From Tritonibacter aquimaris (GTDB taxonomy: Bacteria > Pseudomonadota > Alphaproteobacteria > Rhodobacterales > Rhodobacteraceae), in NCBI RefSeq assembly GCF_009617595.1, contig NZ_WIXK01000003.1, positions 248,001 through 312,000 on the forward strand: DNA of 64,000 nucleotides. Reading direction: 5' to 3'. Made by a program: the position numbers and the translations under genes. Each line of letters opens with the position of its first letter. The stretch's first letter is position 1. This document shows positions 27,910 through 37,459 of the stretch, one piece after another. The notes under the pieces are model-generated. The model made no database searches and was not told where the DNA came from. It saw nothing but the letters and a program-made list of their open reading frames with translations.

Positions 27910-28674
27910 TTATGGACGGGGATCTTCGTCGTCTTCATCATCCACATCGCCAGACGGCAGGTTAAAGAAGCTGTCCGCATCCACAATCGGATCATTGTCC
28001 GCGGAAGGCCGTTCATCACCGCCACCCAGAGTAAAGGCTTCCAGACCCTCAATCCCGCTTGGGATCTTCGGCTCTGCTTCCATTTCCAGCGACTGCTCGG
28101 TGGAGACAAGCTTGCGACGCTCGTCATCGCTCATCACGCCGCCTTCGGCCGCTTTGGCAGCTGCGGCTTTTTGCACCACGGCGTCCAGTTCAGACTGTTT
28201 ACACAGGCCCAGCGCCACCGGATCGATCGGCTGCATATTGGCAATGTTCCAATGGGTGCGTTCGCGGATCGACTGGATGGTCGGCTTGGTGGTGCCCACC
28301 AGCTTGGCAATCTGACCATCGGAAAGTTCCGGGTGAAACTTTACCAGCCACAGGATCGAGTTCGGACGGTCCTGACGTTTGGAGAGCGGGGTATAACGCG
28401 GGCCACGGCGTTTCTCTTCGCCAGCAGCAGCCGGGTTGAACTTCAGACGCAGCTTATACAGCGGGCTGTCCTGCGCCTTGTCGATCTCTTCCTGGGTCAG
28501 CTGGTTGTTGGCAACCGGATCAAAACCCTTCACGCCCACGGCCACTTCACCATCGGCAATGCCTTGCACTTCCAGCTCATGCAGACCAACGAAATCACCG
28601 ATCTGCTTAAAGCTGATCGTGGTATTGTCCACCAGCCACACGGCGGTCGCCTTGGCCATCAACGGTTTTGCCAT
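27910..28674 (-). CDS. trcR: DUF1013 protein, cell cycle transcriptional regulator TrcR
   Basis: A 254-residue alphaproteobacterial protein of the DUF1013/TrcR family: 'MAKPLMAKATAVWLVDNTTISFKQIGDFVGLHELEVQGIADGE' and 'KRQDRPNSILWLVKFHPELSDGQIAKLVGTTKPTIQ', the latter a helix-turn-helix-like segment. The C-terminus is acidic (about the last 25 residues). The family is linked to cell-cycle control in other Alphaproteobacteria. AAGGAGAAG precedes the ATG. Divergent from the RNase T2 gene; a terminator follows. Confidence 0.92.
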   Translation of the reverse strand: MAKPLMAKATAVWLVDNTTISFKQIGDFVGLHELEVQGIADGEVAVGVKGFDPVANNQLTQEEIDKAQDSPLYKLRLKFNPAAAGEEKRRGPRYTPLSKRQDRPNSILWLVKFHPELSDGQIAKLVGTTKPTIQSIRERTHWNIANMQPIDPVALGLCKQSELDAVVQKAAAAKAAEGGVMSDDERRKLVSTEQSLEMEAEPKIPSGIEGLEAFTLGGGDERPSADNDPIVDADSFFNLPSGDVDDEDDEDPRP

Positions 28675-28821
28675 GCGTCTTCTCCTTCACGCGTGCCTCT
28701 TCCCCGGATATAGCTGTCCTGTCGCCTGGATAAAGGCGGCCCCGATAATTTGGGGTAGGTTTCCGTTGTCGGGGAACTTTCATTCTATATAGTCGCCTTC
28801 TGTGAATAAGGAAAGAGGCCA

Positions 28822-29463
28822 ATGCGCCAAGTCTTTTGTTACTGTTTGATGTTTTTGATGTGTTTTACTGCTGCCCGCGCCGAAGGTGAACGCGCAGGCA
28901 CGTTTGACTATTACGTTCTGGCGCTCAGCTGGTCGCCAAACTGGTGCGAAGTGGAAGGCGATGCCAAAGGCTCCGATCAATGTCATCCGCGCCATGACCA
29001 CGGCTGGGTCATGCACGGGCTTTGGCCCCAGTTTCACCAAGGCTGGCCCAGCTATTGCCGCACTGCCGCCGCCCCTCCTACCCGCAAGATGACCGCTGAA
29101 ATGCAAGACATCATGGGCAGCTCCGGTCTTGCCTGGCACCAGTGGAAAAAACACGGCACCTGCACAGGGCTCTCGGCTGAGCAGTATTTCAACCTGTCGC
29201 GCACGGCCTATGATCAGGTTGTTCGCCCGCAGATCTTTCGCAAGCTCGACAAAACCGTGAAACTCCCAGCTTCCATTGTCGAAGACGCCTTTCTCAAGGA
29301 AAACCCGGATCTGGATCATGACAGCCTCACCATCACCTGCCGCGACAGCCACATCCAAGAAGCCCGCATCTGCCTGTCACGCGACCTAACACCCGTGCCC
29401 TGTGGCCGCGATGTGATCAAGGATTGCCAGCTCAAAGACGCGCTTTTCACCCCGATCCGCTAA
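28822..29463 (+). CDS. Secreted ribonuclease T2 family protein
   Basis: A 213-residue exported protein with a signal peptide (cleavage after about AARA20). CAS-1 is 'MHGLWPQF' (His65) and CAS-2 is 'WHQWKKHGTC' (His106, His111). In the family the residue after the first CAS-2 histidine is usually a catalytic Glu; here it is Gln107. Multiple cysteines suit a disulfide-bonded periplasmic protein. RNase T2 enzymes cut RNA via 2',3'-cyclic phosphates, products that the CpdB-like enzyme at 19265 could process. Confidence 0.9.
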   Translation: MRQVFCYCLMFLMCFTAARAEGERAGTFDYYVLALSWSPNWCEVEGDAKGSDQCHPRHDHGWVMHGLWPQFHQGWPSYCRTAAAPPTRKMTAEMQDIMGSSGLAWHQWKKHGTCTGLSAEQYFNLSRTAYDQVVRPQIFRKLDKTVKLPASIVEDAFLKENPDLDHDSLTITCRDSHIQEARICLSRDLTPVPCGRDVIKDCQLKDALFTPIR

Positions 29464-29600
29464 GCGCTCACAGGATGCTGACGCAAGGGTGAGAGATTGA
29501 AATCCTATTTTATGCTATAGTTTTGGTACGGCCATCACGGCCTGCCGGAATTTTGGCGCCTCTGATGGCCTCTATGATGAGGTGGATAGGAGGTGTGATC

Positions 29601-30455
29601 ATGGATCAAACAATCGGAAACCCGGCCAGTTGGCTGTTCAAAGCGCTGCGCGGCAGCGCGCATCACATCGGCCAGGGTGTCGAGCATCTGGGCACCCATA
29701 GCGCAGCGCCGCCGCAGGTCAGAACCCTCAGCCTTGAAGATCTGCGGGTTGCGCTGCGTCTTGGGCTGCGCGATTTTGCCGCCTGCCGCTCTGATGCGAT
29801 GTTTCTGGTCTTTCTCTACCCGCTGATTGGCGCGGCCATGATCAGCGTTGGCCTGTCGGAACGCATGTTCGCGCTTCTGGTGCCTATGGTGTTTGGCTTT
29901 GCCATTCTTGGACCAGTGGCAGCTGTTGGCCTATATGAAATGTCGGCGCGGCGCGAAGCCGGGTTTGACGCGCGCTGGGGTGATGCCTTTGGGGTGCTGC
30001 GCTCCCCTGCCTTTATGTCGGTCCTGACGTTGGGGATCATGCTGGGCGCACTGTTCATCTGCTGGCTGATTGCGGCACAGATGCTCTATTACTTCACCCT
30101 CGGCCCCACCGCCCCTGAAAGCTTCAGCGCCTTTGCCTATGACGTTATCATGACCCAAAAGGGCCAGATCATGGCAGTATGCGGCATGATCATCGGTGCA
30201 GGCTTTGCGCTTGTGGCGCTTGCGATGAGCCTGGTCTCTTTCCAGCTGCTGCTGGATCGGCGGGTGGGCCTGCCGGTTGCGGTTGCAACCTCGATGCAGC
30301 TTTTGCGCAAGAACCCCCGCATCTGCCTGATCTGGGGGGCATTGATTGGCACGCTCTTGGTGCTGGGATCCCTGCCGTTCTTTGTTGGGCTGATCATTGT
30401 CATCCCGGTGCTGGGCCACGCCAGCTGGCATTTCTACCGCCGCGCAGTGGTTTAA
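29601..30455 (+). CDS. DUF2189 integral membrane protein
   Basis: A 284-residue protein with about six membrane helices, beginning with a cytoplasmic stretch 'VRTLSLEDLRVALRLGLRDFAACRSDAMFLVFLYPLIGAAM' typical of DUF2189. ATG 29601 was chosen because AGGAGG lies eight bases before it. No function is known for the family. It stands alone, converging with the quinone oxidoreductase gene. Confidence 0.85.
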   Translation: MDQTIGNPASWLFKALRGSAHHIGQGVEHLGTHSAAPPQVRTLSLEDLRVALRLGLRDFAACRSDAMFLVFLYPLIGAAMISVGLSERMFALLVPMVFGFAILGPVAAVGLYEMSARREAGFDARWGDAFGVLRSPAFMSVLTLGIMLGALFICWLIAAQMLYYFTLGPTAPESFSAFAYDVIMTQKGQIMAVCGMIIGAGFALVALAMSLVSFQLLLDRRVGLPVAVATSMQLLRKNPRICLIWGALIGTLLVLGSLPFFVGLIIVIPVLGHASWHFYRRAVV

Positions 30456-30501
30456 TGCAGTGGATCTGACGCGCCGCCAAGGGTACGGCGGCGCATCACC
30501 T

Positions 30502-31479
30502 TTAGGCAGAAACCTTAAGAACGATCTTGCCAATATGGGCTGAACTTTCCATGCGCGCATGTGCCGCCGCCGCATCAGAAAGGTCAAAACACTGATCCAT
30601 CACCGGGGCGATTTTTCCCGCCTCAATCAAAGGCCAGACCACCCGTTGCAGATCTGCGGCAATCTCGGCTTTCACCAGATCACTTTGCGGGCGCAGGGTT
30701 GATCCGGTGATGGTCAGCCGCCGCAACATCACCTGGGCAAAGTTCAGCGCAACCTTCGGCCCACCCAGAAAGGCGATCTGCACCAGCCGCCCCTCATCCG
30801 CAAGCGCCTTGATATTGCGCGGGATATACTCACCACCCACCATATCAAGGATCACATTGGCCCCGCCCTCGCCGCGCAGCACCTCAACAAAATCCACCTC
30901 GCGGTAATTCAGCGCCTGCTCAGCACCAAGCGCCAGACAGGCCGCGCATTTTTCATCACTGCCCGCAGTGGTAAACACCCGCGCGCCCAGCGCCTGCGCC
31001 AATTGAATGGCGGTGGTGCCAATGCCCGATGATCCGCCATGCACCAAAAACCGCTCACCGGCCTTAAGGCCCGCGCGCTGAAACACATTGCTCCACACGG
31101 TGAAAAACGTCTCCGGCAGGCAGGCCGCCTGCTTCAGATCAAGCCCCTCGGGCACTGGCAGGCAATGCGCCGCAGGCGTCGCCACATATTCCGCATAGCC
31201 ACCACCAGGTAGCAGCGCGCAAACCTGATCGCCAACCGCAACACCGCTTACACCCGCACCCAGCGCCACCACTTCACCTGCGGCCTCAAGCCCCGGTAGA
31301 TCACTTGCATCCGCAGGCGCCTTATAGGCACCAGCCCGTTGCAAGGCATCCGGCCGGTTCACCCCGGCGTAGGCCACCTTGATGATCACCTGCCCGGCTG
31401 CGGGTTCTGGCACAGGCCGCGTGCAGAGTTTCAGAACCTCGGGCCCACCGGGTTCACTGATTTCAACCGCCTGCATCAT
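30502..31479 (-). CDS. NAD(P)H quinone oxidoreductase, zinc-independent MDR family
   Basis: A 325-residue member of the medium-chain dehydrogenase/reductase family (PIG3/QorA-like). The GroES-like N-terminus (VKVAYAGVNRPDALQRAG; LPGLEAAGEVVALG) lacks zinc-ligand cysteines. The Rossmann part has 'VHGGSSGIGTTAIQLAQALGARVFTTAGSDEK'. Such enzymes reduce quinones with NADPH. Two ATGs (31479, 31476) follow GGGAGGCATGTG; the first was used. Confidence 0.9.
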   Translation of the reverse strand: MMQAVEISEPGGPEVLKLCTRPVPEPAAGQVIIKVAYAGVNRPDALQRAGAYKAPADASDLPGLEAAGEVVALGAGVSGVAVGDQVCALLPGGGYAEYVATPAAHCLPVPEGLDLKQAACLPETFFTVWSNVFQRAGLKAGERFLVHGGSSGIGTTAIQLAQALGARVFTTAGSDEKCAACLALGAEQALNYREVDFVEVLRGEGGANVILDMVGGEYIPRNIKALADEGRLVQIAFLGGPKVALNFAQVMLRRLTITGSTLRPQSDLVKAEIAADLQRVVWPLIEAGKIAPVMDQCFDLSDAAAAHARMESSAHIGKIVLKVSA

Positions 31480-31634
31480 CACATGCCTCCCTGATTGTTT
31501 GCCCCCTTCTACAGGACAAACAAACACCCTGGCCAGAAAAACACCCTGGCCAAAGCGCGGCAGTCACTGCGTCACAACGTTTCAGTCCGCACCTAAAGAC
31601 GCAAAAAAGGGCGCAGCCGCGCGCGCCCTCTTCT

Positions 31635-31664
31635 CACCTTTTTACAAATACTCTCGCCGAAGGC
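31635..31664 (-). repeat. GGAGTATTT-type intergenic element (short form)
   Basis: On the minus strand CCTTCGGCGAGAGTATTTGT then AAAAAGGTG, just 12 bases past the coq9 stop. It matches the elements at 25331 and 61761 in order and spacing. Confidence 0.6.
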
Positions 31665-31676
31665 GAAATAGCCGCG

Positions 31677-32360
31677 CTAGCCTTGACGCCCCGGCAGATC
31701 GTCACGCGCCCCCGGTTTGCGGATCTGAGACGCCAACCAATTTGGCCCAGCCAGAAACGGCTTGAGCAAAGGGTTCTTCTGCACCTCGGCTTTCACCTTT
31801 TCAAACCGCATCACATCTTCAATGCGCCGCTCCAAAAAATCCCAGGTCGCCTGATGTTCCAAACTGTCATCGCCCAGCCAGAACAGCACCGTTGCGGAAT
31901 AGACCCCCGACAGCGTCGCGCGCTTGCTGTACCAGTTCACATCCTCTGAGCTGTCCCCAAGCGCGGTCCAGATCGCATCCGCAGTGCCCCAGATCGCCTT
32001 GGCACCATCGCCCGCGTGATGGGGCAGCGAAAACAATGTGGTGCCGCGGCGCACCAGCTCCTTGTCCTCGACCGCCTCAAGCCGGAAGCGCACCGCCGCC
32101 GCAACCCGATCGCGAAACCGCAGACTGTCGAGATCAGCCGCCTCCATTTGTCTCAGCATTTCTTGATCGCCCGCCGCATGATAGGCAAGCGCCAGATCCA
32201 ACGCACCGCGCGGGCACACCATCCGCGCCAGCTCAGGCGCGATTTCTGCGTCGCGAATCGCGGCCTGAAAGGTCAGTTCGCTCCAGCCATCAAAAGGCAC
32301 ATGCATCACAGCCGCATCCAACAGCGCGGCACGCAGATCCGCGTGATCGGTCTCACTCAT
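31677..32360 (-). CDS. COQ9 family ubiquinone biosynthesis protein
   Basis: A 227-residue protein with the COQ9 core: 'LLDAAVMHVPFDGWSELTFQAAIRDAEI', a TetR-like N-terminal helical fold, then 'SLPHHAGDGAKAIWGTADAIWTALGDSSEDVNWYSKRATLSGVYSATVLFWLGD'. COQ9 binds lipids and helps present ubiquinone intermediates to the hydroxylase. ATG 32360 was chosen for GGAG ten bases upstream. Divergent from rpsU. Confidence 0.93.
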   Translation of the reverse strand: MSETDHADLRAALLDAAVMHVPFDGWSELTFQAAIRDAEIAPELARMVCPRGALDLALAYHAAGDQEMLRQMEAADLDSLRFRDRVAAAVRFRLEAVEDKELVRRGTTLFSLPHHAGDGAKAIWGTADAIWTALGDSSEDVNWYSKRATLSGVYSATVLFWLGDDSLEHQATWDFLERRIEDVMRFEKVKAEVQKNPLLKPFLAGPNWLASQIRKPGARDDLPGRQG

Positions 32361-32505
32361 GGCGTTCTCCTGTTCCTCTCTCTGCGTGCTTGGCCGCAGA
32401 TTTCTCTGTTTCATACCACTACTAGACAAAATAAGCCGCTCTTGCTATACGGCCACTTCCTGCAATTTCCTTGCAACTCTTATCTAGAAAGGTGGTGAAA
32501 ACCAC

Positions 32506-32712
32506 ATGCAGGTTAGTGTTCGCGATAACAACGTCGATCAGGCGCTTCGTGCCCTGAAGAAAAAGCTGCAGCGTGAAGGCGTCTTCCGCGAAATGAAGCT
32601 CAAGCAACATTTCGAAAAGCCGTCCGAGAAAAAAGCGCGCGAGAAGGCTGAAGCGATCCGCCGTGCCCGTAAACTGGCACGTAAGAAAGCACAGCGCGAA
32701 GGTTTGCTCTAA
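32506..32712 (+). CDS. rpsU: 30S ribosomal protein S21
   Basis: A 68-residue basic protein: '[46 protein letters not shown]', typical bS21. AAAGGTGG precedes the ATG. It is a single-gene unit followed by a strong terminator and assists early mRNA binding on the small subunit. Confidence 0.96.
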   Translation: MQVSVRDNNVDQALRALKKKLQREGVFREMKLKQHFEKPSEKKAREKAEAIRRARKLARKKAQREGLL

Positions 32713-32790
32713 GCAACTTTCGGGCCCCGAGGTCTGCTTGCAGATCTATCGGCACCCTCTCCAGCTTGCTCTGGATACTTTAAAAGAGAT

Positions 32791-32823
32791 TAACCCCCGT
32801 AGCCCTGGCTGCGGGGGTTTTTC
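32791..32823 (+). terminator. Rho-independent terminator of rpsU
   Basis: AACCCCCGTAGC and GCTGCGGGGGTT pair, followed by TTTTT. Confidence 0.9.
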
Positions 32824-33267
32824 ATATGTGCAAACCGCTCCGAAACACGCTGCGATCCGGTTTCTTGCGCCCCAATTGCGGCCCTGCGGTGTTAAAGACC
32901 CACCCGAGCGAGGCTGAAACAGACTGTTGAACGCCACCCCCGCGCCACATTTACGCCCCAAACACCGACGGGCCCACATGGAATCTGTAGTTCGGCACAG
33001 CGTGTCATCCCTCAGGTAAAACATCGTCACCCGGCAGGATTTCACTCATTTTTTGAAATTCACACAGCAAAAACATGCCAATATCACCGGATACTTTTTA
33101 AAAAAGCAAAACTGCGCCGACGGCATCAGGTGCAAATGGCGGAGATTCACCACTTCTTTACGATTGTAAACAACTTCCCGGCAGCCGCCACATTTCCGCG
33201 CTAATCCCCTCCTAGAGGTTAATACAAAGACCTCGTCCTTATGAGACAACCCTAGGAGAGATCACCG
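32824..33267. other. Intergenic stretch without a recognisable gene
   Basis: About 440 bases, more AT-rich near 33040-33110, with no convincing coding frame. A CTTTTTAAAAAAG-like palindrome lies near 33090. The promoter of the CAP-RTX gene is presumably here; AGGAGAGATCACC precedes its ATG. Confidence 0.5.
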
Positions 33268-34386
33268 ATGAGTGAAGCAAGCGCCCTCGAACGGCAGATG
33301 CTAGATCTGATCAATGCGGAACGTGCAGCAAACGGGTTGGATCCGGTCCAGCTTGAACTGCGCCTGAACGATTCTGCCGAAGACCACAGCAAATGGATGC
33401 TGCAGCAGGACGTGTTTTCCCATACAGGTTCTGGCGGCTCGTCCGCCGGTGATCGGATGGCGGATGCGGGCTTTGTCTTTTCTGGCAGCTGGCGGTGGAG
33501 CGAAAACATCGCCTGGCAGAGCGAACGCGGCGCAGCCGGGCTCGAAGACGATGTCATCGATCTGCACAACGCCCTGATGAACAGCCCCGGACACCGTGCC
33601 AACATTCTCGATCCCAATGTAACGGTTGTGGGAATCGGCATCGAACTCGGCGAATTTGATGGCCACACTGCGGTAATGGTGACCCAAAACTTTGCACGCA
33701 CGTCAGCACCTTTGCAGCTTGATGCTGGCACGACAACAGGGCCAACTCCGGTGGAACCAGCTCCTGTAGAACCAACCGAGCCGACACCGGTCGAGCCAGA
33801 ACCCGCAAATGCCCCAACTGAGGGCAATGATGTCATCATTCTTGATGAGGCAAGCCGTATCGGCCTGCTTAACGGGCATGACAAAATCACCGGTAGCAGC
33901 GGCAATGACACTGTCTTTGGTGGCAATGGGCACGACGAAATCCACGGCGAAGGCGGCAATGATTTTCTCTTTGGTGGGCGTCATGCCGATAGTCTCTTTG
34001 GCGGAGAAGGCAACGACAGGCTCAAAGCCGGTGCTGGCCACGACCACCTAGATGGCGGCGAAGGCAATGACCGCCTTGTCGCTGGTAAAGGCCGTGACCA
34101 TCTAGATGGCGGCGAAGGCAATGACAATCTTTCGGGCGGCAAAGGCAGCGACACCTTTGTGTTCTCCGAAGGTGTGGATCGGGTGATGGATTTCGACCAT
34201 GCAGGTCATCATGATTTCATTGATATGACCGGTGCGGATGGCATCACCAGCTACACGGATCTGATCAACAACCACGCCACACTCACGCAGCGCGGCCACC
34301 TGCGCATTGCCGATGATGATGGTGATGTTCTGCTTCTGCTCAAGACGGATTTCAACGAAATCAACGCAAGCGATTTCCTGTTCTAA
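33268..34386 (+). CDS. CAP-domain protein with C-terminal RTX calcium-binding repeats
   Basis: A 372-residue protein without a signal peptide. Residues 8-143 form a CAP/SCP domain with the conserved His40, Glu79 (SENIAW) and His109 (MNSPGHRANIL). A Pro/Glu-rich linker (159-184, repeats of PTPVEP type) leads to about eight RTX nonapeptides (GGxGxDxLx, 211-296) and a C-terminal region ending in DFLF, typical of type I secretion signals. Secretion by an ABC exporter is inferred; none is encoded nearby. Two 18-residue repeat units are nearly identical at DNA level (54-base spacing, 34042 and 34096). Confidence 0.9.
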   Translation: MSEASALERQMLDLINAERAANGLDPVQLELRLNDSAEDHSKWMLQQDVFSHTGSGGSSAGDRMADAGFVFSGSWRWSENIAWQSERGAAGLEDDVIDLHNALMNSPGHRANILDPNVTVVGIGIELGEFDGHTAVMVTQNFARTSAPLQLDAGTTTGPTPVEPAPVEPTEPTPVEPEPANAPTEGNDVIILDEASRIGLLNGHDKITGSSGNDTVFGGNGHDEIHGEGGNDFLFGGRHADSLFGGEGNDRLKAGAGHDHLDGGEGNDRLVAGKGRDHLDGGEGNDNLSGGKGSDTFVFSEGVDRVMDFDHAGHHDFIDMTGADGITSYTDLINNHATLTQRGHLRIADDDGDVLLLLKTDFNEINASDFLF

Positions 34387-34556
34387 TCCTTTCCCGTGTG
34401 CCCGGTGAAGAATTCGTCGGGCGCATTCTCTGGGTCAGCACCGCTTCCTTGTTGGTGCTGGCCCGATCTGCTCGGTTCCATTTCACATGTGGATGTCCCC
34501 CACAGATCTGGAACCTCCCGGGCCGGAGCAGCGTCATGTTTCGGCCCACAACTGGA

Positions 34557-34583
34557 AAGCCCGGCCTCTGGCCGGGTTTTTTT
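34557..34583 (+). terminator. Rho-independent terminator after the CAP-RTX gene
   Basis: CCCGGCC-TCT-GGCCGGG followed by TTTTTTT. It lies about 170 bases past the stop of the CAP-RTX gene. Confidence 0.85.
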
Positions 34584-34628
34584 GATTTCACACAGAGTCC
34601 TGTTCAGGCCAAAGGACGGCCCAGTTGA

Positions 34629-35546
34629 TCAATAGATCTTGGGCACATGCAGCTCATCTGGCAGCACCCGACGCTCATAGTCAGGTTTATATTCCCGATC
34701 CGGCAGATTGACCTTTTCACTGGGCACATCAGCATAGGGAATCTTGGTCAGCAGATGCTCGATACAGTTCAGCCGCTCGCGTTTTTTGTCATTGCCTTCC
34801 ACAATGAACCAGGGCGCTTCGGGAATGTTTGTGCGTTCGAACATCTCTTCCTTGGCCTTGGTATATTGCTCCCAGCGAATGCGGCTCTCCAGATCCATCG
34901 GCGACAGTTTCCACTGTTTCATCGGGTCGTGGATCCGCATCAGGAATCGCAGCTGCTGCTCTTCATCGGTGATCGAGAACCAGTATTTCAACACAATGAT
35001 ACCCGAACGGGTCAGCATCCGTTCAAATTCGGGAACATCCTGAAAAAACTGCTCAACCTGATCGTCTGAGGCAAACCCCATCACCCGTTCCACACCGGCG
35101 CGGTTGTACCACGAACGGTCAAACAGCACGATTTCACCCGCCGCTGGCAGATGCGGCACGTAGCGCTGGAAATACCATTGGCTCTGCTCGCGGCGGCTTG
35201 GTGCTGGCAGGGCCACAACACGGGCAACCCGCGGATTAAGCCGCTGGGTGATGCGCTTGATCACGCCCCCTTTGCCCGCACTGTCGCGGCCTTCAAACAG
35301 GATGCAGACCTTGGCGCCGGTATGGGTCACCCAATCCTGCACTTTGATCAGCTCAGCCTGCAGCCGCAGCAGGTTCTGGAAATAGACCTTGCGATCCAAC
35401 ATCTCAGGGTGCTGCGCCTTATAGACCTTGCGCAGCTCCATCGACAGCATCGGCTCGGCGAACTCGATTTCAAAATCCTCATCCAGCGTGTCCTGAAGCT
35501 CCGCTTCAAGCCAATCCATGGTGTTGTCATCGATATCGCCGGTCAT
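34629..35546 (-). CDS. ppk2: Polyphosphate kinase 2
   Basis: A 305-residue one-domain PPK2. Walker A is GRDSAGKGG (86-94), Walker B DRSWYNR (143-149), and the lid region holds 'RRREQSQWYFQRYVPHLP'-type residues. It transfers phosphate between polyphosphate and nucleotides (class I type). AAGGAG before ATG 35546 fixes the start; upstream in-frame ATGs at 35579, 35570 and 35561 lack a site. It is a stand-alone gene. The Pit phosphate transporter at 45860 is the only other phosphate gene in the window. Confidence 0.93.
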   Translation of the reverse strand: MTGDIDDNTMDWLEAELQDTLDEDFEIEFAEPMLSMELRKVYKAQHPEMLDRKVYFQNLLRLQAELIKVQDWVTHTGAKVCILFEGRDSAGKGGVIKRITQRLNPRVARVVALPAPSRREQSQWYFQRYVPHLPAAGEIVLFDRSWYNRAGVERVMGFASDDQVEQFFQDVPEFERMLTRSGIIVLKYWFSITDEEQQLRFLMRIHDPMKQWKLSPMDLESRIRWEQYTKAKEEMFERTNIPEAPWFIVEGNDKKRERLNCIEHLLTKIPYADVPSEKVNLPDREYKPDYERRVLPDELHVPKIY

Positions 35547-35734
35547 GGGGATCTCCTTCATAGAATTCATGAACCACATGAGGCCTAACGGCCGCGTATG
35601 ATCCTTTCATGTCAATTGAGCGCAAAACCACCGCAATCTTACGGTTCTGGTTGGACCATAGAATTAATCATCTTGCGCCCAAAACCACAAGTTGTATGAC
35701 CCGGTTTTTTTCAGGGCAAAGTATCGCAGCCTGC

Positions 35735-36193
35735 TTAAACCGGCAGCGCGGTTGTCTTAAAAACAGTACGCAGCGCAAAAGAGCTCTGCATCTGAGCCAC
35801 CCCCGGCAGGCGCGCCAGGTGCTGGCGGTGAATACGGGCAAAATCCTCGGTGTTTTCTGCCACCACCTTTAGGATGTAATCCGCGGTGCCCGCCATCAGG
35901 TGACACTCCAAAACATCCGGGATCAAGGCCACCGCCCGCTCAAAGGCGTCCAGCACCTCATCCGCCTGCCCCGATAGGGTGATCTCTACAAATACCGTGG
36001 TCGGCACCTGCATCTTGCGCGCATCCAGCAGGGCAACATAGCCGCGAATAAAGCCTTCGCTTTCCAAACGTTGCACCCGGCGGTGGCAGGCCGAGGGCGA
36101 CAGGTTCACCGCCTCAGACAGATCCGCGTTTGAGATTCGACCCTGCTCCTGCAAAACCTTCAGAATCCGGCGATCTGTTTCATCGATAACCAT
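35735..36193 (-). CDS. Lrp/AsnC-family regulator of alanine dehydrogenase
   Basis: A 152-residue regulator: N-terminal helix-turn-helix (DETDRRILKVLQEQGRISNADLSEAVNLSPSACHRRVQRLE) and an ACT-like RAM domain that binds amino acids. It is divergent from ald, the usual arrangement for the Lrp-type activator of alanine catabolism (AlaR/AldR type). AGGAGG is 12 bases before the ATG. A perfect 12-bp palindrome in the intergenic region is a likely operator. Confidence 0.92.
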   Translation of the reverse strand: MVIDETDRRILKVLQEQGRISNADLSEAVNLSPSACHRRVQRLESEGFIRGYVALLDARKMQVPTTVFVEITLSGQADEVLDAFERAVALIPDVLECHLMAGTADYILKVVAENTEDFARIHRQHLARLPGVAQMQSSFALRTVFKTTALPV

Positions 36194-36224
36194 AGTGCGG
36201 TGATACCTCCTGCTTTTTGGCACT

Positions 36225-36236
36225 TTATTCGAATAA
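36225..36236. promoter_or_regulatory. Palindrome, candidate Lrp-type operator
   Basis: TTATTCGAATAA is a perfect palindrome, followed by a second TTCGAA at 36239-36244 (partly overlapping an AT-rich run). It lies between the Lrp-type gene and ald, about 110 bases upstream of ald and 32 upstream of the regulator start. Confidence 0.5.
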
Positions 36237-36343
36237 TCTTCGAAAGGCTAAAAATAAATCTGATCAAAAAAGCAGCACATTTTGTCGCAGCCACGCGACC
36301 ATTGAGAGGTTGGGATAGAAAATGAGCCTCTAGGAGAGCCAAA

Positions 36344-37459
36344 ATGAAAATCGGATGCCCTACCGAAATCAAACCACAGGAATTCCGGGTTGGGATGACC
36401 CCGGATGCCGCCCGCGAAGCCGTTAACCACGGCCATGAGGTGCTGATCCAGCAAGGCGCAGGCCTTGGTGCTGGCTTCACCGATGCGGATTATATTGCCG
36501 CGGGTGCCGCCATTATCGACACCGCCGCAGAGATCTTTGCCACAGCAGAGATGATCGTAAAGGTGAAAGAGCCCCAAGCGGTTGAACGCAAGATGCTGCG
36601 CGAAGGCCAGCTCTTGTTCACCTACCTGCACCTCGCCCCCGATCCCGATCAGACCCATGATCTGCTCAATTCCGGTTGTACCGCGATCGCCTATGAAACC
36701 GTGACCGATGCCAATGGCGGCCTGCCGCTTCTGGCACCGATGTCCGAAGTTGCGGGCCGTCTGGCACCGCAGGTGGGCGCCTGGACCCTGCAAAAGGCCA
36801 ATGGCGGCCGCGGTGTTCTGATGGGCGGCGTGCCCGGCGTGGCTCCGGCCAAGGTTGTGGTCATCGGCGGTGGTGTTGTTGGCACCCACGCGGCAAAAAT
36901 CGCCGCTGGCATGGGCGCGGATGTCACCGTGCTGGATCGCTCGCTGACCCGTCTGAAATATCTCGATGACGTCTTTGGTGGCACCTTCAAGAACCGCTAT
37001 TCCACCGCCGGTGCCACCGCAGAGCTGGTGCGCGAGGCCGATATGGTGATTGGTGCGGTGCTCATTCCGGGTGCGGCTGCACCGAAACTGGTATCGCGCG
37101 CGGACCTCTCTGAAATGAAACCGGGTGCGGCGCTGGTGGATGTGGCCATCGATCAGGGCGGCTGCTTTGAAACGTCGCGCGCCACCACCCATGCCGAGCC
37201 GATCTACGAGGTCGACGGCATCATGCATTACTGCGTGGCCAATATGCCGGGCGCGGTTGCGCGCACATCTACCCAGGCTCTGGGCAATGCAACCCTACCC
37301 TTCCTGCTCAACCTGGCCAACAAAGGCTGGAAACGCGCCTGCGCCGATGATGCGCACCTGCTGAACGGGCTCAATGTGCACTCCGGCAAACTCACCTACG
37401 CCGCCGTTGGCGAAGCGCTGGGTCTTGATGTGGTGAACCCGGTCGACGCGCTGAAATAA
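36344..37459 (+). CDS. ald: Alanine dehydrogenase
   Basis: A 371-residue NAD-dependent enzyme that interconverts L-alanine and pyruvate plus ammonia. Landmarks: '[20 protein letters not shown]', substrate Lys in 'MIVKVKEPQ', His in '[10 protein letters not shown]', nucleotide fold '[30 protein letters not shown]', and '[14 protein letters not shown]' near the active site. AGGAGAG precedes the ATG. Divergent from its Lrp-type regulator. Confidence 0.97.
   Translation: MKIGCPTEIKPQEFRVGMTPDAAREAVNHGHEVLIQQGAGLGAGFTDADYIAAGAAIIDTAAEIFATAEMIVKVKEPQAVERKMLREGQLLFTYLHLAPDPDQTHDLLNSGCTAIAYETVTDANGGLPLLAPMSEVAGRLAPQVGAWTLQKANGGRGVLMGGVPGVAPAKVVVIGGGVVGTHAAKIAAGMGADVTVLDRSLTRLKYLDDVFGGTFKNRYSTAGATAELVREADMVIGAVLIPGAAAPKLVSRADLSEMKPGAALVDVAIDQGGCFETSRATTHAEPIYEVDGIMHYCVANMPGAVARTSTQALGNATLPFLLNLANKGWKRACADDAHLLNGLNVHSGKLTYAAVGEALGLDVVNPVDALK

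Noticed and set aside
36248-37228. Minus-strand frame of 326 codons opposite ald
   Set aside because: Composition rich in Gly/His, antisense to a certain enzyme gene.
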